Source of the DNA: Candidatus Competibacteraceae bacterium
Lineage (GTDB): Bacteria; Pseudomonadota; Gammaproteobacteria; Competibacterales; Competibacteraceae
Assembly: GCA_020445005.1 (NCBI GenBank)
Contig: JAGRHM010000626.1
Coordinates: forward strand, 1 to 7,081
DNA length: 7,081 nucleotides
Direction: 5' to 3'
Both the position numbers and the translations under genes were made by a program. The notes under the pieces were generated by a model. That model was not told the origin of the DNA. It saw nothing but the letters and a program-made list of their open reading frames with translations, and ran no database searches. The stretch's first letter is position 1. Every line of letters begins with the position of its first letter. Positions 1-4,388 of the stretch are shown piece after piece.

Positions 1-2
1 AC

Positions 3-401
3 AGTGGTTCAAGCCCAGTGTCTATGAGCCAAAGTCGCGGCAAATTCCGGGTGCGCATTCAAAATCCGGTGCGGCTGGGCGACCACAGCGAACCCGAGCC
101 GGATATTGCCGTGGTGCAAAACCGGAGTTACCGCGACGCGCATCCGACCGCTGCTGAGACGCTGCTGTTGATTGAAGTCGCGGACACGACGCTGGCCTAC
201 GACCGGCTGGTCAAGACGCCACTGTACGCTCGGCACGGCATTCCGGAAACCTGGGTGCTGGACGTTTCTGGACAGCGCATGGAATGCTATCGGCAACCAG
301 AGCCGGACGGTTATCAGGAATGTCGGACCTTCACGGGGAATGCGGTGCTAAGTCCGTTATGCTTGCCGGATGTGCGGGTGGAACTGGCGGAGCTGTGGTA
401 G
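3..401 (+). CDS. Uma2 family (DUF820) endonuclease-like protein, 5' end outside the window
   Basis: This is the C-terminal two thirds of a Uma2/DUF820 protein, a family with a PD-(D/E)XK nuclease fold that is abundant in cyanobacteria and some proteobacteria. Its biological role is unknown. Numbering from the GTG at 18, the family pattern is clear: QNPVRLGD at 15-22, the PEPD motif with the first catalytic Asp at 29, LLIEVAD with the acidic Glu at 53, a displaced Lys at 66 in the AYDRLVK stretch, and YARHGIPETWVLDV at 70-83. The usual length is about 190 residues. Here 127 follow the GTG, and the frame stays open to base 3, so the N-terminal helices probably lie to the left. No ribosome binding site supports GTG 18 or ATG 24 as a true start. 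The gene ends at TAG 399-401, 76 bp before the transporter on the same strand. The family call is sure. Nuclease activity is inferred from the fold. Confidence 0.85.
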   Translation, partial: SGSSPVSMSQSRGKFRVRIQNPVRLGDHSEPEPDIAVVQNRSYRDAHPTAAETLLLIEVADTTLAYDRLVKTPLYARHGIPETWVLDVSGQRMECYRQPEPDGYQECRTFTGNAVLSPLCLPDVRVELAELW

Positions 402-477
402 TAAGCCTTTAGAAAATAATTAGAAAACGCGATATTCGACTTTTCAGGCGATCAGACCCTCTTTTAACTCCGCAACA

Positions 478-1800
478 TTGTTCACCATCCCCAACATCCG
501 CCGCTTTCTGGCGTTCCGCCTGCTGTTCGGGGTGCGTTTCTACTACCCGGTATTCGCCATCCTGTTCCTCGACTTTGGGCTGACGGTCGGCCAGTTCGCC
601 GTGTTGAACGCAGTCTGGGCCGCAACGATCGTTTGTTGCGAAGTTCCGTCCGGGGCGCTGGCGGACGTGGTGGGGCGACGGACTCTCGTAGTGACCGCCG
701 GGGCACTGATGGTGGTGGAAATCGCCCTGCTGTGCTTCGTGCCGCTCGGTCATCCCGATTGGGTTTTCGTGGCGTTCCTGTTGAACCGCATCCTCAGCGG
801 CCTGGCCGAGGCGTTGGCCAGCGGGGCTGACGAGGCGCTGGCCTATGACAGCTTGAAAGCGCAGGGACGGGCGGCGGACTGGCCCAAAGTGCTGGCGACG
901 TTAATGCGCTGGAATTCGCTGGCGTTCGTGGCGGCGCTGGCGCTCGGGGCGTTCGTTTATGACGCCGCAGCCTTGCAACGCTTGCTCGGCGCACTCGGAT
1001 GGCATGTGGCGCTGGATCCGCAAACGACGATGCGCTTTCCGCTCTATCTGACCTTGGCGACGGCAATCGGCGCCTGGTGGGCGGCGCGGGGTATGACCGA
1101 ACCCGATGCGCGCCCCATCCATTCCGAACGCCTGCTGACCACCGTCGGTGACGCCTGGGTTAGAACTCTGAACGCCGGTCGCTGGATTCTGGCGACGCCT
1201 TTTGCCTGGATTGTCATGGCCAGCGGCATGCTGCTTGACCATCTGGCCCGGTTGTTCGTCACCCTGAACAGCACCTATTTCCGATTAATTGGCCTGCCGG
1301 AAGCCAGTTTCGGCCTGATTGGCGCCGGTATCGCTCTGCTGGGCGTCGGCATCGCCCGACTGGCACCCGCGTTGACCCGACATTCCCCAAGTTTAAATTT
1401 TGCCCTGCTCGCTATCCTCTGTCTGGTCGGTTTGGCCGGTGCGGCGTTGGTATTGCCCTTCGGGTTGGGGCTGCTTCCTGTCGCGTTGATTCATGCGGTG
1501 CTGCTCTTGACCGGTTATCTGGTCAGCCACTATCTCAACGCTGTCACCGATTCCGCGCAACGGGCGACCATTCTGAGTTTCAAGGGACTGGCGTTCAATC
1601 TGGGCTACGGCGCGCTCGGTGTGCTGTATGCGACGTTGCTGGTCTTGCTGCGTGACGGTACTTCGATGAGTGAAGAAACCGTGTTCCAGATATCCCTGCC
1701 GTGGTTGCTGGGTTATGGGATGGTCATCTTTTTACTGTTTCCGGGATTTGTAGCAATACGAACTCCTGCTGGCGCACGCAAGCAACCGGAACCGGGTTAA
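478..1800 (+). CDS. Major facilitator superfamily (MFS) transporter
   Basis: This is a 440-residue inner-membrane carrier of the MFS type, expected to move a small solute by proton coupling; the substrate cannot be read from the sequence. The first helix is at about 11-31. The loop between helices 2 and 3 carries the MFS motif A form GALADVVGRR at 59-68, preceded by EVPS. Helices 3 and 4 follow at about 71-90 and 95-113, and SGADEALAYDSL at 115-126 is a conserved stretch of this subgroup. Hydrophobic helices continue to a short basic tail. The start is TTG 478, and the protein has no Met until residue 78. GTG 532 is possible but would cut helix 1. The frame is open back to 424 without ATG or GTG, and no clear Shine-Dalgarno sequence lies upstream. 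The gene is convergent with the sensor gene, with stop codons 8 bp apart and no terminator visible between them. Confidence 0.88.
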   Translation: MFTIPNIRRFLAFRLLFGVRFYYPVFAILFLDFGLTVGQFAVLNAVWAATIVCCEVPSGALADVVGRRTLVVTAGALMVVEIALLCFVPLGHPDWVFVAFLLNRILSGLAEALASGADEALAYDSLKAQGRAADWPKVLATLMRWNSLAFVAALALGAFVYDAAALQRLLGALGWHVALDPQTTMRFPLYLTLATAIGAWWAARGMTEPDARPIHSERLLTTVGDAWVRTLNAGRWILATPFAWIVMASGMLLDHLARLFVTLNSTYFRLIGLPEASFGLIGAGIALLGVGIARLAPALTRHSPSLNFALLAILCLVGLAGAALVLPFGLGLLPVALIHAVLLLTGYLVSHYLNAVTDSAQRATILSFKGLAFNLGYGALGVLYATLLVLLRDGTSMSEETVFQISLPWLLGYGMVIFLLFPGFVAIRTPAGARKQPEPG

Positions 1801-1808
1801 TCGTCCGC

Positions 1809-3419
1809 TCAATGCATGCTCAAATACTGCAACATCTGGCGTGGGGTGAGCTTAATGCTCGATGGTCCACTGCGGATATGAAATTCCTCATTGCCGCCTG
1901 CCAGTAGAAAAGCCGGCTCACGGGCTTTTTCACACACCACTGCCACCACGGTTTTGCCGGTGACCGGACGAATTTCAGCATGAAGATACTTACTGAACTC
2001 GGCGCCGACGTGCTGGTTGATCAGATTCTTGAAATGCAATAGGCACTTGTCGTCATTTTCGAACTGGTCTGCGGCGATGCCGACCACCTCGCCGCCATCG
2101 TTGACGCCGATGAGCAGAATGCCGCCATCGGAATTCAGAAATCCCACCACGCTTTTGAGCCAGGCCAACTCGATTTCCTTGCCGGTCTTGCCGGTCCTGA
2201 GATTCGTGCGCAAAGTCGATTTGAATTCCAGGTTGGGGCTCTCGCCATAGCGAATCAAATTTAACACTCTCTCTTCGAATTCAGCAGGATCGTCGGTCAG
2301 CGAAGGCAGCGCTTTGAACTGGCGACCGTAGTGGCGGGTAAGCAGCAGCGTTGCGACCAACCCAACGACAAGCGCCAGAATACCCACAGCGATCACCAAC
2401 ATCCAACTGTTTTGCAACGCGCCAAGAAAGTCCCATTCGGGAGTGGTGATGCCCAGCCAGAGACCTCTTTCTGGGTCACCCAACGGCTGCAGCCAGGCCC
2501 ACCAGGTCCCACCGCGAAAAGTCATGGGCTGGCGGGAGGGACGTCCGGCATTCAGCCATGCCTTCGCGGCATCGAAAATCGGCCCGGCATTCAGTTGCTC
2601 AGGCGAAAGGCTGGCCGAGAGTGTAGAATCGCCGTCATTAATGGTCACTCGTGGCAACAGTACCGCGCCATTCGCCTCAGTAATGAATGCCGCGCCACGC
2701 TCACCGACTTTCAACTGGGAAAGCGCCTGCAAAATATCCTGTAGCGGGAGGTCCAAACCGAGTACATAATCGCGGTCCGGTTCACCGGGATGCTTAAAAC
2801 TCACGGCGCCGGTGATTCCAGCAGTGCGTTCAGTGAAAAACAGGTAGGGCCGAGTCCAGAACACCTTGTTGGCGTCCGCTGTCTCCAACGCGCCCTTGAA
2901 CCAGGGGCGGGAGCGGGGATCGTAGTTCTCTTGTCCCTGGCGTTCCTCAATTTGCGTTCCTGGGCCGCTCCAACGTTGCCAGATTGCCTTGCCTTGCCCA
3001 TCAACCTGGCGAGAAAGCCAACCCTGTTCGTCGCTGGTCAGGTAAAAGGAGCGGCCTTTGGAGTCGGCCAGCACCAAGGCGGAGACTTTGGCGAGATTCT
3101 CGAGCACCGGGATAAATCGGCTGACCAAGCCGGACGTATCGTCCAAATTCAGATCACCGGCCTTCCCCCAAGCCTGCGCTACGCGCAGACTGTTCTCCGG
3201 GAGTCGCAGGAAACCGGTCAAGTCTTCGCTGGCTTTTTCAGCCAATCCTTGTAATTGTTCCTGGGCCAGACGATCTCGCAAAGTCTCGCCAGTGATGAAT
3301 ACCGCAACCAGCAAACTACCCACTGTTAAGGTCAGGAGCAACAGAAGATCGCGGAACAGGCGCTTGCGAGGACCCGAGCGGCGGTCGAGTGTGCGATGTT
3401 GAAGCTTGGCGAACCACAT
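1809..3419 (-). CDS. Membrane-bound dCache sensor fused to an AlbA_2 (Schlafen-type) nucleic-acid domain
   Basis: This 536-residue protein has a basic N-terminus (RKRLFRD), a first transmembrane helix at about 23-43, and a periplasmic part at about 45-335 with a Cache signature, YDPRSRPWFKGAL, at 166-178. A second helix follows at about 339-361, then a 30-residue cytoplasmic linker with no HAMP domain, and an AlbA_2 domain (PF04326 type) at about 391-524. The AlbA_2 landmarks are ESPNLEFK at 393-400, the core FLNSDGGILLIGVND at 427-441, and FHIRSGPSSIKL at 513-524. Cache domains bind small ligands such as amino acids or organic acids. AlbA_2 domains are annotated as nucleic-acid binding and are related to the Schlafen core, some members of which cut RNA. 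The inference is a one-protein receptor acting directly on nucleic acid or through partners. The protein ends 12 residues after the domain, without the usual C-terminal helix-turn-helix or ATPase part. ATG 3417-3419 has a weak AGGA about 12 bases upstream. Confidence 0.85.
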   Translation of the reverse strand: MWFAKLQHRTLDRRSGPRKRLFRDLLLLLTLTVGSLLVAVFITGETLRDRLAQEQLQGLAEKASEDLTGFLRLPENSLRVAQAWGKAGDLNLDDTSGLVSRFIPVLENLAKVSALVLADSKGRSFYLTSDEQGWLSRQVDGQGKAIWQRWSGPGTQIEERQGQENYDPRSRPWFKGALETADANKVFWTRPYLFFTERTAGITGAVSFKHPGEPDRDYVLGLDLPLQDILQALSQLKVGERGAAFITEANGAVLLPRVTINDGDSTLSASLSPEQLNAGPIFDAAKAWLNAGRPSRQPMTFRGGTWWAWLQPLGDPERGLWLGITTPEWDFLGALQNSWMLVIAVGILALVVGLVATLLLTRHYGRQFKALPSLTDDPAEFEERVLNLIRYGESPNLEFKSTLRTNLRTGKTGKEIELAWLKSVVGFLNSDGGILLIGVNDGGEVVGIAADQFENDDKCLLHFKNLINQHVGAEFSKYLHAEIRPVTGKTVVAVVCEKAREPAFLLAGGNEEFHIRSGPSSIKLTPRQMLQYLSMH

Positions 3420-3433
3420 GACAATAGATAATC

Positions 3434-3733
3434 CTATCGGCGGCGAAGACGGTATGCGGCAATCAACAAACTCATGGCTACAGGTGAAGCCTGTTCGTTA
3501 TGGGGTAGAATCACCGGCGATAAATCCTCCGGCGTGGATTCATCGCCGGCAACCAAACCGTGCGTATCCATGAGGTAAAGCCTATGTGCATCCCCCATCA
3601 TTGTCCAAGACGCGATACTGATCAAGAAGAGATGAAGGCGTTTCGCTGTGGCCAGTGTTGTCACCGTAACCAGCCTTCTACCCAACACCGAATTCATGAA
3701 ACCCCGATCAAAGTTCGGCGGCATTCCCGTCAT
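3434..3733 (-). CDS. Doubtful small hypothetical protein upstream of the dCache-AlbA_2 gene
   Basis: A 99-codon open frame whose stop lies 14 bp before the ATG of the sensor gene on the same strand, the spacing of an operon partner. I recognise no family. The product has one short hydrophobic run, LHLFLISIASW at about 33-43, followed by an acidic middle (GDESTPEDLSP) and a basic end (YRLRRR). An internal Met at 13 would place the hydrophobic run nearer the N-terminus, as in a poor signal peptide. Against it: ATG 3731-3733 has no ribosome binding site at a usable distance, a 36-bp inverted repeat sits inside the frame, and the neighbourhood is decayed. It may be a real membrane peptide, a pseudogene or chance. 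Confidence 0.25.
   Translation of the reverse strand: MTGMPPNFDRGFMNSVLGRRLVTVTTLATAKRLHLFLISIASWTMMGDAHRLYLMDTHGLVAGDESTPEDLSPVILPHNEQASPVAMSLLIAAYRLRRR
3514..3549. repeat. Long imperfect inverted repeat (hairpin)
   Basis: The arms CCGGCGAT-a-AATCC (3514-3527) and GGATT-c-ATCGCCGG (3536-3549) pair over 13 of 14 positions around the 8-base loop tccggcgt. No T-run follows on either strand, so it is not a standard intrinsic terminator. It lies 95 to 130 bp upstream of the sensor gene's start, where it could be a leader hairpin, a protein-binding palindrome or a remnant of a palindromic repeat. Confidence 0.6.
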
Positions 3734-3740
3734 CGCGTTG

Positions 3741-3772
3741 AAAAAACATCAATCTCCTGAAAATCAGGATTG
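3741..3772 (-). terminator. Candidate rho-independent terminator, leftward
   Basis: CCTGA (3756-3760) and TCAGG (3764-3768) form a stem around a 3-base loop. The stem is extended by CAAT/ATTG (3750-3753 with 3769-3772) across a 2-base bulge. On the - strand the hairpin is followed by three bases and then six T (3746-3741). The stem is short and AT-rich outside its core. No leftward gene to be terminated is visible to its right, so it may serve a lost gene or be chance. Confidence 0.35.
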
Positions 3773-3819
3773 CGCCATTCCGGGCGATGGCTCATTGAAT
3801 CGCAGGCAAGCTAACTTTT

Positions 3820-4107
3820 ACAGCAGTACTGGTCAAGGGCGGTCATTTGGGAGGCGAAACCGTGACCGACTGGCTCGTCTGGCCCGCAGGTTCCGAAACC
3901 TTCACCGCGCCACGTCTCACGAAGCGCGGTATGCATGGCGCGGGTTGTACGCTGGCTTCGGCGATCGCGACCGGCCTGGCACAGGGAATGCTTTTAAAAG
4001 AGGCTGTTGGCCGGGCGCTGGCGTATGTCCATGAAGCGATCCGAACCGCGCCTCCATTGGGCAAGGAGTATGGTTCCTTGCATCATGGGCATACCATGCG
4101 ATCGTGA
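3820..4107 (+). pseudogene. thiD: thiD remnant: C-terminal fragment of HMP/HMP-P kinase
   Basis: ThiD phosphorylates hydroxymethylpyrimidine and its monophosphate in cytoplasmic thiamin synthesis. Only about the last 95 residues are present, against 260-270 for a full enzyme. In frame, TAVLVKGGHLGGE (3820-3858) matches the conserved LVKGGH strand. HGAGCTLASAIATGL (3934-3978) is the ribokinase-family anion-hole loop in its ThiD form, with Cys at 3946-3948 where sugar kinases have the catalytic Asp. The end LGKEYGSLHHGH is also typical. The frame is open only from 3799. Bases 3434-3798 show nothing like the N-terminal part of ThiD, with its substrate and Mg-ATP sites, in any + frame. Without that half it cannot be a working kinase. 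TTG 3847 is the only weak start and falls inside the conserved core. The frame downstream of the break is intact, so the truncation looks like a deletion or rearrangement that is not very old. Confidence 0.8.
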
Positions 4108-4136
4108 ACCGACAAAGACAAAACCCAAAGCGTAAA

Positions 4137-4165
4137 GCGGGTTAGGGCGTCAGCCCGTAACCCGC
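4137..4165. repeat. REP-like palindrome, copy 1
   Basis: GCGGGTTAGGGC (4137-4148) pairs with GCCCGTAACCCGC (4153-4165) around the loop gtca, with one bulged G at 4157. This gives a 12-bp GC-rich stem just after the thiD remnant. GCGGGTTA/TAACCCGC cores of this kind occur as dispersed intergenic palindromes in many proteobacteria. No T-run follows, so a terminator role is less likely than a REP-type repeat. Confidence 0.65.
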
Positions 4166-4188
4166 CAGGTGGGAGATATTCTGGATTC

Positions 4189-4215
4189 GGCGGGTTACGG
4201 CGGCGTTAACTCGCC
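4189..4215. repeat. REP-like palindrome, copy 2
   Basis: GGCGGGTTA (4189-4197) pairs with TAACTCGCC (4207-4215) around a 9-base GC-rich loop, with one G-T wobble. It shares the GCGGGTTA core with the first palindrome, 53 bp away in the same orientation. Its left arm can also pair with TAACCCGCC at 4158-4166. The two therefore form a tandem unit with alternative foldings, like a BIME-type cluster. Confidence 0.55.
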
Positions 4216-4258
4216 CTTGTATCTTGGTGGGGGTGGCCGTTGGTGCGATCTACCCACG

Positions 4259-4294
4259 AAAAAAGCCGCCTTGAGGGTCGCTCAGGGCAGCTTT
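4259..4294 (-). terminator. Rho-independent terminator of the SGNH hydrolase gene
   Basis: Read leftward, AAAGC-T-GCC-C-TGAG pairs with CTCA-A-GGC-G-GCTTT around a 5-base loop (4276-4280). The stem has 13 positions including one A-C mismatch and one G-T wobble, and six T follow directly (4264-4259 on the - strand). It lies about 95 bases after the hydrolase stop codon. Strand, position and U-run all fit a terminator for that gene. Confidence 0.8.
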
Positions 4295-4388
4295 CGTCAT
4301 CACTTCGGGCGGTCATCGGCTTCCCAGCCTGTATCGCATCGCTAACCTAGCGTGGGGCGGTATGACAGAAAAGCGAAGAGCGGCATTA

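Larger units (their letters stand above)
3420..3819. other. Gap between the sensor gene and the thiD remnant
   Basis: This 400-base stretch has no gene I can support firmly. It contains the doubtful 99-codon frame on the - strand, the long hairpin at 3514-3549 and the small terminator-like hairpin at 3741-3772. No clear promoter boxes, TPP riboswitch or tRNA are visible. The promoter of the dCache-AlbA_2 gene should lie here or just to the right, but I cannot place it. Confidence 0.5.

Noticed and set aside
402..477. Promoter for the transporter in the AT-rich 76-bp gap
   Set aside because: AATAAT at 415-420 resembles a -10 box, but no -35 box is found at a suitable distance, so I do not call it.
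1781..1811. Bidirectional terminator between the convergent transporter and sensor genes
   Set aside because: Only a short AACCGG/CCGGGTT stem with a bulge is visible at the transporter's end, without a T-run on either strand.
3560..3760. Short + strand frame with a FRCGQCCHR segment, like a YkgJ-type Cys cluster
   Set aside because: The rest is His/Arg-rich with no family pattern and only one Cys cluster; the likeness is probably chance.
3420..3830. TPP riboswitch upstream of the thiD fragment
   Set aside because: No CTGAGA or ACCTGAT-type conserved box is present in suitable order on the + strand.
3648..4034. 128-codon + strand frame overlapping the thiD remnant
   Set aside because: It runs out of frame with the clear ThiD homology and becomes Arg/Gly-rich, typical of a shadow frame in GC-rich DNA.
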